Origin: Acanthosepion pharaonis | Taxonomy: Eukaryota > Mollusca > Cephalopoda > Sepiida > Sepiidae | Reading direction: 5' to 3' | Assembly (NCBI GenBank): GCA_903632075.3 | Contig: CAHIKZ030000807.1 | Span: forward strand, 1,618,501-1,682,500 | DNA: 64,000 nt | Part shown: positions 40,366 through 51,034 of the stretch, one piece after another | Position numbering within the stretch: position 1 is the stretch's first letter | Layout of the letters: every line of letters starts with the position of its first letter | Made by a program: the position numbers and the translations under genes | Notes under the pieces: model-generated | The model's database searches: none | Seen by the model: the letters and a program-made list of their open reading frames with translations, nothing else | Told to the model about the DNA's origin: nothing

Positions 40366-40768
40366 TGCTTACAGCCTCATCATATTGAAACACTGGTTCC
40401 CATATGATCACCAAAATTAAGCAACATCAAGCCTGGTTAGTGCCTAGATGGGTGACCACTTGCGAATACTAGATGTTGTAAGCTTGGATGTGTGGGCGGT
40501 GTAATGTTTAATGGCTTGAATTGTTAATCAGAGGGATGAGTTCCAATTCCTGTTTGGTTCATTATATTCATTTATGTGCAAATACTCTTGGGAAAGGCAT
40601 AAATCCACTTCTTCTTCCCCTAGCTATGGGTTAATTATTAAGACTTGTCTTGCTAAACCATTATTATCTCCCACCCCACAAATTTGTACAATCTAAAAAT
40701 ATTTTCTGGCTTTAAACAACCTGTAAAATGTTGATAAACTCTACAGTTTATCAACAATCAGTTAATCA
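40366..40768 (+). mobile_element. SINE-1a, full length
   Basis: The best 5S-like head in the window: TACAGCCTCATCATATTGAA, ATGATCACCAAAATTAAGCA, CATCAAGCCTGGTTAGTGCC, TAGATGGGTGACCACTTGCG, then GGCGGTGTAATG, GAGTTCCAATTCC. The body is followed by the specific tail TTTCTGGCTTTAAACAACC and ATCA-type repeats. All three modules are present and in order. Confidence 0.85.
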
Positions 40769-40774
40769 AATACT

Positions 40775-41335
40775 GATTAGCTGCACAGGCATGTTTTTAG
40801 ATTTATTTACATTCTCTGGAATATAAATATATAGAAATTACCATGGCAACAAAGTGAGGGATCAGTTTATGTATTGCTTTTCTTTTATTAAACTTTTGCT
40901 CTATAACTCTGTGCAAGAATTTCTTAGGCTTTCAAATAATTTTGAAATCAGAATCATTTTTATAAAAGTTCTAATGAGAACAGGGATAAAAAAAAATTAC
41001 TTGAAAAACATCTAACTCAGGGCTATATTTTTGAAGGAATAAGTTTAAGATAGCTAACTAGCTGTGAACAATATCAACAGTTATGAGTAGAAATAAGCAT
41101 GTATTTCAGTATTGTAGCCATTGCAAAGGAAAAATGTTTTGCCGTTATGACAGTAGAAAGAAATAAATGGCATAATATTGCAAAAAGCATTCATACTTTA
41201 TAATGTCTTGGATGTCACAAGAAAGATAAGGCTACTTCCTTTGATATTTTAAGAACTTTTATTTTAATATAAGAAATTCTTAAAATGTTATCAGAAACTG
41301 AAAGCAGCAACACCATATTTCCAGTTGATAGCTTT
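40775..41335. other. Unassigned sequence
   Basis: No recognised element in about 550 bases. Confidence 0.4.
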
Positions 41336-41339
41336 GCCT

Positions 41340-41828
41340 TTCATAAGAAACAAAAAAAAGTGCTTGATAACTATGTAATATCAATCCTCCTATATGGCAG
41401 TGAATGCAGATCAATTTACTAACAGTGGAAAAAGAGACTTGAGGCAACAGAGATGCTGAGAAGGATGTAGAGAATACCATAGACAGAGCATGTGATCAAT
41501 GAGGAAGTTTTAAGGAAAAGGGAAACAAAAAAGACACTTATACTTAGAATAAGAGATAAATAGTTGACATTTCTGGAATACATAATGGGAAAAGAACGTT
41601 TAGAGAATGTGACACACAAAGAATATACTGAAAGCAAAAGAGGCAGAGAGTAACAGTGAATAACATGTTTAATAAATTTGTGTGCATGGGTGGCAGAATA
41701 GGGACTTGGAAGGAGAGTCAGGAGATAAACATTGGTCAGAGCTACAAAGAATATGAAGTTGTAGAGATCCATGACTGCCCTCAATCTAAAGGGACACAGC
41801 ACATAAAGAAAGAAGAAGACTATACACT
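41340..41828 (+). mobile_element. LINE-A 3' end with tail
   Basis: Encodes LDNYVISILLYGSECRSIY, then EKRLEATEMLRRM, RIPTEHVINEEVLRKR in damaged frames. It ends with GTTGTAGAGATCCATGACTG, CCTCAATCTAAAGGGACACA and GCACATAAAGAAAGAAGAAG, the LINE-A tail. Confidence 0.75.
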
Positions 41829-41829
41829 T

Positions 41830-42185
41830 GAGACTTGGCAATAAATACATTGTTGTACTGACCCATAACTTGCCAGTTATGTTTTCTATTCATTACTGTA
41901 AATATTGCTGTTGTATGGGCTCCAAAGATAGCACTTAAGTCTCCAGTATCTTGTGTTTTTAATAATGAATGCGGATACAATATTGACATCAAGTGTACCA
42001 TTTTGCACTTTTCATTCCTTTTGATGGGTTAGAAAGGCTTTTACTCACTCTCTCACATTTCAAGTTGAATTTTCTGGTATGTTTTTCATATATTTTCCGT
42101 TTCTCTGACATTTCTTTTCCGTTTTTATTTCTTTAATATTCTTATTTTTTTGCTTCTCTCTTCCATTGTTCAATCCTTTATTTTT
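41830..42185. other. Unassigned sequence
   Basis: Gradual increase in T content toward the pyrimidine array; otherwise nothing recognised. Confidence 0.4.
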
Positions 42186-42189
42186 TATT

Positions 42190-42670
42190 ATTTTTCCTTT
42201 TAAATTTTGACCATTTTTTCATTGTCTTTTTATCATTTTTCCATCTTCTTTTTATCCATTTTCTATGTTTTTTATCCATTTTTCATCTTCTTTTATCTAT
42301 TTTCTGTCTTCTTTTTATTCATTTTTCATCTTCTTTTATCCATTTTTCAATCTTCACTTTATCCATTTTCCATCTTTTTATTATTTTCCATCTTTTTTTA
42401 TCCATTTTCCATCTTCATTTTATCATTTTCCCTCTTTTTTTCATCCATTTTTCCATTTTCTTTTTATCTATTGTTTTTATCTATTATCTTTTTATAATTT
42501 TTCTGTCTTTTTATCCTTTCCATCTTCTTTTTATCTTTTGTCTTCTTTTATAATTTTTCCATCTTCTTTTTATACTTTTTCTGTCTTCTTTTTATCCTTT
42601 TCCCATTTTCTTGCTTTTTCATTGCTCTTTTTGTTTTAACAATCCTCTCATTTTCTTTTCTTTTCCCTTT
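42190..42670. repeat. Pyrimidine-rich minisatellite
   Basis: Irregular tandem units of about 20-25 bases built on CATCTTCTTTTATCCATTTT. The plus strand is almost pure T and C. Frames through it give only phenylalanine, serine, isoleucine and leucine. Confidence 0.9.
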
Positions 42671-42706
42671 ATTCTCACTTTTATTCCATCTTTAATACTG
42701 AGTATA

Positions 42707-43262
42707 ATGATAAACTACATGCAGTAGCATGTCTCCTGATCAGGATGTTTTTGAACCACTACTTAATTGCTGTTGTTCCCAGGTCCACCCTGATGTTGGG
42801 TGGTAGCACCTGTTACGGTCCCAACTATGGACAAATAGTGAATTCTCCAAACAAAACAAAACCCTATTAAAGCATAAAAATATATTTTTATAGTAAAAAT
42901 ACCAGCAATACGTATTTATATAAAAAATTACCAACAATATTTATCTATAGTAAAATCACTAGTAATACATCAATCAACACTTTCATGATATTAATCCATA
43001 TAATATCCTATAATTTCTTAAATCAAATTGTATTAAAAAATATAACTTCAACAACACTACAACATAAAACACAAGTACCACTGCCTCTAGTAACTATGTT
43101 CACACAAACATGTATATGCACAAAAAAGGAATATTAACTACCATGTATTCAACTGTGAAAGCAGAATAACATATATTTTTATTACTTCAAAACACCCAAG
43201 AAAATTAAATTTTGGCATTAAATGACCCATAAGGTGTTGATGTACTGTTAAACAAATCAAAT
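42707..43262 (+). mobile_element. Family E element, fuller copy
   Basis: Opposite orientation to 29.25-29.64 kb. GATAAACTACATGCAGTAGC and GGTGGTAGCACCTGTTACGG are followed by units ATACCAGCAATACGTATTTA, TTACCAACAATATTTATCTA and ATCACTAGTAATAC, then a tail TTGGCATTAAATGACCCATA, AGGTGTTGATG that matches the SINE-1a tail. No protein is encoded. Confidence 0.7.
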
Positions 43263-43264
43263 CG

Positions 43265-44145
43265 TTCCATCTTTTCTTTTTGACCTTACTTGTTCATATT
43301 TATTTATTTTGTTTCTTGATTTTCTTTCATGCTTTTCTTGCCTTACTGCAGTATCATGTTTTTTTTTTAATCTTTCCTTTGTCTAATTTATTTTCAGCTT
43401 TATTTGAATTTATTTTCATTCTATAAATTTTCTTTCATCAACAAGCAAATTTCTTTTTCTTCTCTTAACTTCTCTTCTTTTTCTTTCTTTTGTTTTACCT
43501 TATATTATTTCTTAATTTTCATGATACTATTTTTCATTCTTTTGTTTATTTTTGCCTTTTTTCATTCCTGTTCTAGCCATTCTTAATTTCAATCATTTCT
43601 ACCATTTCTTCTTTCCATTTTCATACTTTCACCTCCAACTGTTTTAATTTCATTCATCGCTTCTTCCATTTTTACGTTATATATTTTTAGTTTATTCTTC
43701 ATCCCTCAAGTCAATAATATTCCAGAAATATTGTACAATTTACCTTAATGTTATTATTTTCGCAAACTGAGCCAACTTCAGAATGTGCCAAATGATCTGC
43801 CAGGATTTCTGTTAATTCAAGCCAAGAATCTTACCTTAAAATAAAGATATTTTATAATAAATAGTTTGGATGTCATTGGAAATCTTCAAATGTTTTGTCA
43901 CTACATCAGAGTTTAGTGATTCAGGATACTAGTTTTTAAAATTATTTTTATCCCTTAATATTTCTTATAGATAAGCTAGACATATGATCCCATATGCAGT
44001 CTTAAAATAAATCTCTAATGATAAAAGTATTGAAATGCCAATAATTATATATGTATTTTTAACCCAATTTATTTTGCTGACTATCTTTGTAGAGTTGAAG
44101 TAACTTCAAATCTTGCAGCAGAAAGGTGCTACTTTATAAGGTATG
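43265..44145. other. Unassigned, T-rich at left
   Basis: 43265-43690 is T-rich and may be a worn extension of the pyrimidine minisatellite. The remainder is AT-rich without recognised content. Confidence 0.4.
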
Positions 44146-44151
44146 CAGTTA

Positions 44152-44348
44152 TTTAAGAATTGTGACAGGGGTTAAGAACTTTCAAAGGAAACAAATTCAA
44201 CACTTTCAGAAGAAATGACGTCAACATGCAAAATATTTTACACCTTTTTATGTAAAGAGCAAAAGAAGAGAAAGAAAATATTACATTTATGTGTATACAG
44301 ATAGATCAACAAAAAATAGGTAGAAAAATATTTATGGGATTAGTGTCA

Positions 44349-44379
<31 letters not shown>

Positions 44380-44675
44380 TTTCCTTGTGGTTTGCTTGAA
44401 ATTAAGTAGTCAGTTTGTCAGGAAAAAAGCAATCTCCTATGCAGTGATATGCAGAGGTTTGGTGATGTTTTGTTTAAGAATTGTGACAGGGGTTAAGAAC
44501 TTTCAGAGGAAACAAATTCAACACTTCCAGAAGAAATGACTTCAACATGGAGGATTTTACGCCTTTTTATATAAAGAACAAAACAGCTCACAAAAGAAGA
44601 GAAAGATAATATTATATATATGTGTATACAGCTGGATCAATAAAGAAAGGTAGAAACATATTTATAGGATTAGCA

Positions 44676-44740
<65 letters not shown>

Positions 44741-44830
44741 GTCCTTGTGGTTTGCTTGAAATTAAGTAGTCAGTTTGCCAGGGAAAAGCAATCTCCTATG
44801 CAGTGGCATGCAGATGTTTGGTGATGCCCA
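44152..44830. repeat. 321-bp tandem duplication containing (TG)n(AG)n
   Basis: TTTAAGAATTGTGACAGGGG occurs at 44152 and 44473, and all later landmarks repeat in order up to TATGCAGTGGCATGCAGATG. In copy 1 the microsatellite is (TG)n with four AG; in copy 2 (TG)n is followed by about 44 bases of AG. The duplication is therefore older than the AG expansion. Confidence 0.9.
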
Positions 44831-44990
44831 GGACCAACTCTTTTATACTATGTCCCTAAGACTTAAGTAAGGGAGTCTATAAGGCCTAGTACTGAGAAAT
44901 GTGAGAAAGGAAGACATATGCAAAATATGTAAAAAGAGATGAAATGTGAAATAAACACTAATCTCATTAAATATGAACTAAATTTTTATT

Positions 44991-45113
44991 TCACTCTTTG
45001 ATTTGGATGGCCTCCAGATATGGATTTCCTGGGCCGTCACAATCTTTGCCCTCCTTCTGCAACACTACTGCTCCTATGGCAGAAACAAGTTCTGATATTG
45101 TCACAACTACACC
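44991..45113 (-). CDS. Candidate terminal exon, unidentified protein
   Basis: On the minus strand a pyrimidine-rich run and TTGCTCCAG precede an open 40-codon frame: GVVVTISELVSAIGAVVLQK, EGKDCDGPGNPYLEAIQIKE, then TGA. An AATAAA overlaps the stop (TGAAATAAA). The composition is protein-like and GC is higher than in its flanks. I cannot name the protein. Alternatively GTGAAA after the last codons could be a weak donor, making it internal. No repeat family matches it. Confidence 0.35.
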   Translation of the reverse strand, partial: GVVVTISELVSAIGAVVLQKEGKDCDGPGNPYLEAIQIKE

Positions 45114-45224
45114 CTGGAGCAAAAAATGAAAAGAGGTTTTATTATCCCTTCCTTTTATATTCCTGAATAGAATGCCAAGAAAACAAGATGGGGTAATCTC
45201 ACATCTTAGCGGATTCAATGAAGA

Positions 45225-45645
45225 ATAGTGAATTTCATTCTATTTTACTTTATACAATTTGAATATTTATTTGCTTTGTATTCACAAAATGGATTTAGGT
45301 TTTATGCACAGTCCTCTGATAACTATAGGCATGGCACATATTTAACTACTTTATTTTGTGAATTTACACACAACAGTTTCTGTAACTAAATAGTCATTAC
45401 ATAAGCCAACTTTTTCAAAATATTGTTTGGAGAAGCCATGTTCATTGATTATCTTATTGTCAAATAGAAGTGGATAAATCTGGTATTTTGTGGATAGTTT
45501 AAATAGTCTACAGAAGTATACAGGTTGTTTTTTGTGACTATTTTCGGTGAAGGTGCAAAAAAATAGAAGCATACAATAATTCAAATTTCTACTATGGATG
45601 TTTATTCTTTTTAGGGTGACTGTAGTGAATCAAACTTCTCTGTGT
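45225..45645. other. Unassigned sequence
   Basis: Would be intron if the neighbouring exon is real. A 77-codon minus-strand frame (45351-45584) has no known motif. Confidence 0.35.
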
Positions 45646-45650
45646 CTCTT

Positions 45651-45940
45651 GGGTATGTCTGTTCACTTTCTGGTCCAGAAGTTAGGGTAGGTAAGTATAA
45701 GTATCATATTCATGGTTGAGCTCAGGTTAGCCTTGCATAGAGTTGGAACAACCAAAAAAATTTCTACTTACTTTATCACTGGGAGATTTACATATGCTTA
45801 TGGGATGTCTGTTTTCCTTTTCTTTGTCCAGAAGTCAGGGTAAGTCAGTATATGCATTGTTACTCTGTTAGCATTGAAGTCAGCTTTGCACTGATTTAGA
45901 ACAACCAAAGAGAAAGCTTGACTTACTTCATAGGTTAAGG
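45651..45940. repeat. Tandem pair of about 155 bp
   Basis: GTCCAGAAGTTAGGGTAGGT and GTCCAGAAGTCAGGGTAAGT head two units. Both continue through GTTAG...TTGCA and GAACAACCAAA to CTTACTT. Type unknown. Confidence 0.7.
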
Positions 45941-45944
45941 TTTT

Positions 45945-46435
45945 GGAAGAAATGTCATCATGTGTCAGAAAGTAGAAAGAGAGTTCAGTCATCAGTGGCC
46001 TGGGAAGCTAACATTCCCCAGTAGGAATAAAACCGCCACATGGTTCACATCTTTTAGCAAAGGGGAGAAAGTGCATGAAGTAGGAAATGTTTGCTTTTTT
46101 ATGGGTTTCAACAATGCTACCTAACAACATTTTCAAAACCAAGTGGAGCAATCATATTTCTGGTTTCTTTACACTTAGCATCATGGGAAAATATATATCT
46201 TTTCTTTTTTTATTACTTATTATTTATTGATTGATTTTATTTCATTTTCACACAAGTGATTATATTGACATAGTAGTAAAGCTTATCATTTGGTATGACC
46301 TTTTAATCAGCATGGTAATATTTCTACATCTTCTTTTTAATCTTAAATAGGTTTTATAAATTAATGATGCAAACTGGATGCTTGAAATTTAATTGAAACT
46401 TATCTCATCATTTGTAAGAATTCAAAGTTGTAAAA
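45945..46435. other. Unassigned sequence
   Basis: Nothing recognised before the LINE-B fragment. Confidence 0.4.
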
Positions 46436-46439
46436 TCTA

Positions 46440-46945
46440 TTGTATATCTAGAGATTCTTGATATAATCCAAAGAAGAATCAGCAATATTATTGGTCCTGA
46501 CCTGGCATCTCAGCTTCAGTCACATTCCCACTGCCATAATGTAGCTTTCCTGCATTTTTTCTATGAATACTTTCATGGTAATTGTTTGGATAATCTCTTT
46601 GCTTTGGTACCAAGACTCCATGAATTTAAGCATAGTACTAGAGTGGTAGTAATTCCTCATCAGTTTACAGTTGAATTGGCTATATGTAACCATAAACACT
46701 ATGCTAACAGCTGCTTTTCCTGCACTTCTCACTTGTGGAACTATCTTCTGGTTTCATGCTATCCAGCTAAATTTGGTCTTCAAAAATTCAAATGCAATAT
46801 CAGCCATTACCTACTGTCCTCTTGATTACTGTTCTATTGTTCTCACTTCTTAATAATGTTACTCTTTTATTCTTGTTCTCTTGCACACACCCTTGTGTCT
46901 TAGTGGCTTTACTGACTTTCATGGGGTGATATGATTAAAAAAAAT
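46440..46945 (+). mobile_element. LINE-B 3' fragment
   Basis: Starts near ILDIIQRRISNIIGPDLASQ, then LQSHSHCHNVAFLHFFYEYF, HGNC, FALVPRLHEFKHSTRVVVIP, HQFTVELAICNHKHYANSCF, SCTSHLWNYLLVS and LQKFKCNISHYLLSS, then the tail GTGTCTTAGTGGCTTTACTG. One frameshift near 46600. Well preserved over the C-terminus. Confidence 0.8.
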
Positions 46946-47165
46946 GTATCAAAAATGCAAATAAAAATAGCAGTAATTTTAAGTGGATTTTTTCTTTTAA
47001 TTTAACATTTCTTCTTACTATAAATGTTATTTTAGTGTGTACACATTTTCTTAAACAGTGAAATTAATGCTTACATTTTGGTTACAAAAAATGATATAGA
47101 TTTAAAAGATCTCAATGAGAGGTGTGCATTCCTTATGTAGGCAATTGAGCTTTACTTTATCATGA

Positions 47166-47255
47166 TGGTTTCCTGTAGCCTAATTGGTAGGGCACACTTT
47201 GGCTAAAGGAACAATTTCCCTGATGGAAAAAAGGAATACAGGTTTGATTCCTTTC
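47166..47255 (+). other. tRNA-like sequence
   Basis: TAGCCTAATTGGTAGGGCAC has a perfect A box (TRGYNNARNNG), and CAGGTTTGATTCC about 60 bases downstream is B-box-like. It is followed directly by an inverted SINE-2 tail. Probably a SINE head, not a functional tRNA; no closed acceptor stem seen. Confidence 0.5.
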
Positions 47256-47269
47256 AGTAGTCAGATTTT

Positions 47270-47375
47270 CCTTTAATAAGACTTCTTGATTTAGGCTAGT
47301 TGAATGAGAATTATCATTATTTACACTATTTATATTTGGACTGTTATCTTCATCTTTGTTGTTTTTATCAGTGGA
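47270..47375 (-). mobile_element. SINE-2 3' end
   Basis: ATTATTTACACTATTTATAT, TTGGACTGTTATCTTCATCT and TTGTTGTTTTTATC is the inverted SINE-2 tail. Confidence 0.65.
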
Positions 47376-47447
47376 AATTGGTGAGGAATAACTGAAGAGT
47401 ACCAAATAAAAATAAGCACTAGATGATATCTTTAGACATGAGCAGTA

Positions 47448-47606
47448 GAATGAGAACAGTCTACCACCATAAATTAAAAAAAAGTGTTCAGTTTAGCATT
47501 CCCTGTATGTTACCCAGATTGGAGGTTGCAATGACCAAAACATTGAAATAAAAAGAGCAAAGATAAGGACAATAGTCTGAGTATAAATAGTGTAAATAAT
47601 CCATTT
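47448..47606 (+). mobile_element. SINE-2 3' half
   Basis: GAGAACAGTCTACCACC, TTCAGTTTAGCATTCC, CAATGACCAAAACATTG, AAGATAAGGACAATAGTCTG and AAATAGTGTAAATAAT. It faces the inverted tail at 47.3 kb across about 75 bp, a third loose inverted pair of this family. Confidence 0.65.
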
Positions 47607-47656
47607 CTCTGTTTAAGCCTCACCATCGACTTGTTTCTGCTGTTATATCCATAGTG

Positions 47657-47957
47657 GCTTACAGTCATATCAATTTGAAATACTGGCTCTTGTACAATTA
47701 CCAAAGTTAAGCAACATCAAGCATAGTCAGTACCTAAATGGGTAACCCTTTAAGAATATCAGGTACTGTAAACTTGGATATACAGGTGGTGTGATGGATA
47801 ATGACTCAAAATTGAAGATCGGAGAATTGAGTATCAATTCCAGTCAGTTTCATTATATTCACTTACGTGCAAGTACCCTTAGGAAAGATATGGATCCACC
47901 TCTTTTCCCTCAGCTATGGATTAATTAGTAAGACTTGTATCAATAAATCAGGTATCC
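47657..47957 (+). mobile_element. SINE-1a, head and tRNA unit
   Basis: GCTTACAGTCATATCAATTT, ACCAAAGTTAAGCAACATCA, GTCAGTACCTAAATGGGTAA, then GGTGGTGTGATGGATAATGA, GAGTATCAATTCC, ACTTACGTGCAAGTACCCTT and CAGCTATGGATTAATTAG. The specific tail is missing. Confidence 0.75.
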
Positions 47958-48004
47958 AAATGCAAGTATGTTTTTACAGGGTTGAGCTGTTACTCCCCAT
48001 ACCC

Positions 48005-48165
48005 AACTTTTTTTAATTCAAAGTTGTCCTTCTCCTAGGCTGGTTGTCAACTAGGCTGAGAGCTCAGTATGCTCTGCTATTAAGCTGGGTAGAGGTGGCT
48101 TCCATACCTTTTCAAAGGTATTTGTGTAGAAGTGATCACCTTCTGATGGAATTTGAATTTGGCAT
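48005..48165 (-). mobile_element. SINE-1b fragment
   Basis: AATTCAAAGTTGTCCTTCTC, CTAGGCTGGTTGTCAACTAG, then TTTTCAAAGGTATTTGTGTA and GAAGTGATC. This is the inverted join of SINE-1 body to the alternative tail. Confidence 0.5.
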
Positions 48166-48169
48166 GCCA

Positions 48170-48585
48170 ATCTTGCATTTTTGATTATGAACCAGTATAC
48201 TAAACAAACATCCTTACATAATGTAAATCCAGTAAAAAACAAAAATTAAAGAAATAACATGTAACAGGATATAAAAGTTCAATGTTAATTATTATTCTAT
48301 TAAATTTTATTTTTATTAAATTTTAATTTATTTATTTGCATTACAGCATTTCTGGTAACATTCTTCTGTAAAATCTTTAACTAAAAGTTTCTGGAAATTT
48401 AGCAACTTACAAGGAAGCTTTTCTTATATTTTTCATTTTTTAAAGAAAAATCAGTTCTAATTAAATCATAAATTTTCATTATTTTTCCTTCAATTGTTTA
48501 TATTCTTATTAAATTTTAAATACTTCCTTTTCTGATTTTTTTCATTTAAAAGAAAAAAAATATTTCTACACACATCATCAATAAC
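48170..48585. other. Unassigned AT-rich sequence
   Basis: No recognised content. Confidence 0.4.
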
Positions 48586-48589
48586 CTGT

Positions 48590-48790
48590 TATTTTATTAT
48601 CATCAGGTAATTTTAGCTAAGTGTGACCATGCTTAGCAAATTCTCAAGTTTGATCCTCATTTCAGGCTTAAAATATAACCCTTGTGAGAAAAATTTTATT
48701 TTTCAATGATCAATAAAGTTGTGTTAAAAAAATCTAACTCTCACTTCATATTTTAAATATGCTTAATTTTTGGATTAAGCTTGTAACAGA
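48590..48790 (+). repeat. Dispersed repeat M
   Basis: CAGGTAATTTTAGCTAAGTG, GCTTAGCAAATTCTCAAGTT recurs at 49.60-49.69 kb. The 3' part (AAAGTTGTGTTAAAAAAATC, AAATATGCTTAATTTTTGGA) recurs at 52.47-52.53 kb. Confidence 0.55.
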
Positions 48791-48804
48791 AGAAACTTGG
48801 AAAA

Positions 48805-49492
48805 AAGATTTATTCTGAGATTTGTATTTCCCCCATTATAGGCATTATTATATCCTTGATATAATAACACCGTATTTCACAGATGGAATTGAATGGCTGA
48901 AAGGAAAAGGAATGACAAACATGCTTTTTTCTCAGAGAGATTTTTATGCCATTAAGACATACACAAAACTATATATACATATATACACATGTCCCATGCA
49001 GAGAACAATATATCATATGTCTACACAGCAAGCAGAGTGTAAGGAGGAACGAAAAGGAAGAGTCTTATATATAATATGGAGATTCTTCTGCGTTTCTGGA
49101 GAAGCCATGTTTAAGACTCCAGATTCAAGTGGGCTGGATTCATCTACTATGTCCCAGGTGAAAACACATTCTGCGAATGGGAAATGGTGAGTCATGGATT
49201 TTCCAAAATTGATGACAATTAGATGGAGTTTCTTTCTCTATATGGGGAAGATATATTTCCAAAAGGAAATGGCACCATGGACTTGTAAGCTGTAGCATTT
49301 GGCAGCTGGTTGCCTCAGGCAGAAGCCTAGGCAAGATGAACAAACACGTGTGTCTTGACACCAATAAGCTTACTGACTGAATGACCAATGTGAATTATTT
49401 CCACCAAAGGGAGATAATTGCCTTCTGTATCCCTACAATCTGAATCTCTTTATGTTGATAAGCTTCATGCTAATAAATAAAATAAAACAGTG
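48805..49492 (+). repeat. Dispersed repeat G, copy 2
   Basis: Collinear with 12.27-12.98 kb, including the A-rich end (AATAAATAAAATAAAAC). Differences are scattered substitutions and small indels. See copy 1. Confidence 0.75.
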
Positions 49493-49709
49493 TATTGGTC
49501 AACAGGAGAATAATATTGAAAGAGAAGCCTGTTTTATGAAAAATAATATCCAATGTGCTCTCTGTACTGGAATCACAAATACATTGTTTTTCTTTTTTAT
49601 TAGCATTAGGTAATTTTAGCTGATCTTGGTCACACTTAGTAAATTCTGAAGTCAGTGCTTTATTTCATCATTAAAATATGAACCTAACTCAAGCCATGTT
49701 CTTAAACAG

Positions 49710-49996
49710 GCTTATCAGATCAAGACTGTTATATAGATGTCATGCATGACACGAAACACATTTCGGAAATACCTAAATTGTCAGCCATATACAACAACTT
49801 TCTAAGATCAATGGTTAAAAATGGCTTTGAGCAAGTGAAACCTGTCGATCTTGCCAAAGACCATCCTTCTTTGAAAATATACCAAATAACAGAAACCACA
49901 TTACTGGAGGAACAACTAAAATAGATAGCACATGTAACTTGAAGAGAAAATAGCAACATAATCAAAATGTTGACATTCCACACCACTTCAAATAAA
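49710..49996 (+). CDS. Candidate terminal exon, unidentified protein
   Basis: CTTAAACAG at 49701-49709 could be a splice acceptor. The frame then reads LSDQDCYIDVMHDTKHISEI, PKLSAIYNNFLRSMVKNGFE, QVKPVDLAKDHPSLKIYQIT, ETTLLEEQLK and stops with TAG at 49922. AATAAA lies at 49991. Charged and hydrophobic residues are mixed as in real protein, unlike the T- or AT-biased frames around it. I do not recognise the family; a transposon-derived protein is equally possible. Confidence 0.3.
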
Positions 49997-50009
49997 AGGT
50001 TAGGAAGGA

Positions 50010-50869
50010 AACCCCCATTGAAAAGTGCAACAACAATGGACTTGAGTAACCTATTTTTCTGAGAAATTGTTTTTAGAGAAAGATTTTATAAATTTCAACC
50101 ATATTTGCTGTTCAGTCAATCAATGCCAAATATTTTTTTGTAGAGAAATGGCTTAAATTACTGTCATCATTACCAGTGTGAGTTAAACATTTCAGTGGAG
50201 TTGTAAAATTAGCACTGTGACCAGAAATAACTATTTTCCTTTTCAAAATTTGTTTTCATATTATTATAGATTAAAAACTCCAGATCATGAATATAAAAAT
50301 TATCATTTTTATTGAATTATATAAAAGTTAATAGGAATTCTAATTTGCTATGTAAATTCATTATAAATTGATCCCCCCTCTCCACCACAGAAGCCACAAC
50401 AATATGCTTATACCAAAGGATTTCTTAAAATTCAATAATCTGGTGTTCGTTTTTCAGTTAAGAACTCCAGATTAAAAATTTTAAGTTAAAAACAAAATAT
50501 GCTTTAAAACATTACATTGTATCAGCATATGTTATTTTAATTTCTGCTAAGATAAGTTTTCCTTTTATTTTTATTCATATTGTTCTTTTCACTAATATAT
50601 TTTAGTTGTATCTGAAATTTTTTATGCACACATAAATATATATAGAGAGAAATAGGTAAGATACAAAATGTACATACACATAGAAATACTTGCACATACA
50701 TAATTATATTTATTTGGCTGGTGCTATAAATACAGTGCTTAATGTTATAAAACAGAGCATCATGATAGAACATGATAGGAAACGGTCAGAATCTCCACTT
50801 ATGAAGATTGCTTTAACTGCATGAAACTCAGAGTAGCGTTATCGATGTTGGATATTGTGTATATTCACT

Positions 50870-50870
<1 letters not shown>
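50010..50870. other. Unassigned AT-rich sequence
   Basis: About 860 bases with no recognised element or coding motif. Confidence 0.45.
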
Positions 50871-50873
<3 letters not shown>

Positions 50874-50922
<49 letters not shown>

Positions 50923-50998
50923 TTGCTCTGTCTCTGACATAGAGCTTTTCCTGGATCTATATGCTTTTGGAAGTATCCATATTTATTACCAATATTAT

Positions 50999-51032
<34 letters not shown>
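50874..51032. repeat. Two (TA)n arrays
   Basis: 50874-50918 and 51001-51031, separated by about 80 bases of ordinary sequence. Confidence 0.95.
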
Positions 51033-51033
<1 letters not shown>

Positions 51034-51034
51034 A

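Noticed and set aside
42207..42639. Overlapping 96- and 124-codon phenylalanine/serine-rich frames resembling membrane proteins
   Set aside because: The plus strand is an almost pure pyrimidine minisatellite, so hydrophobic codons follow from composition.
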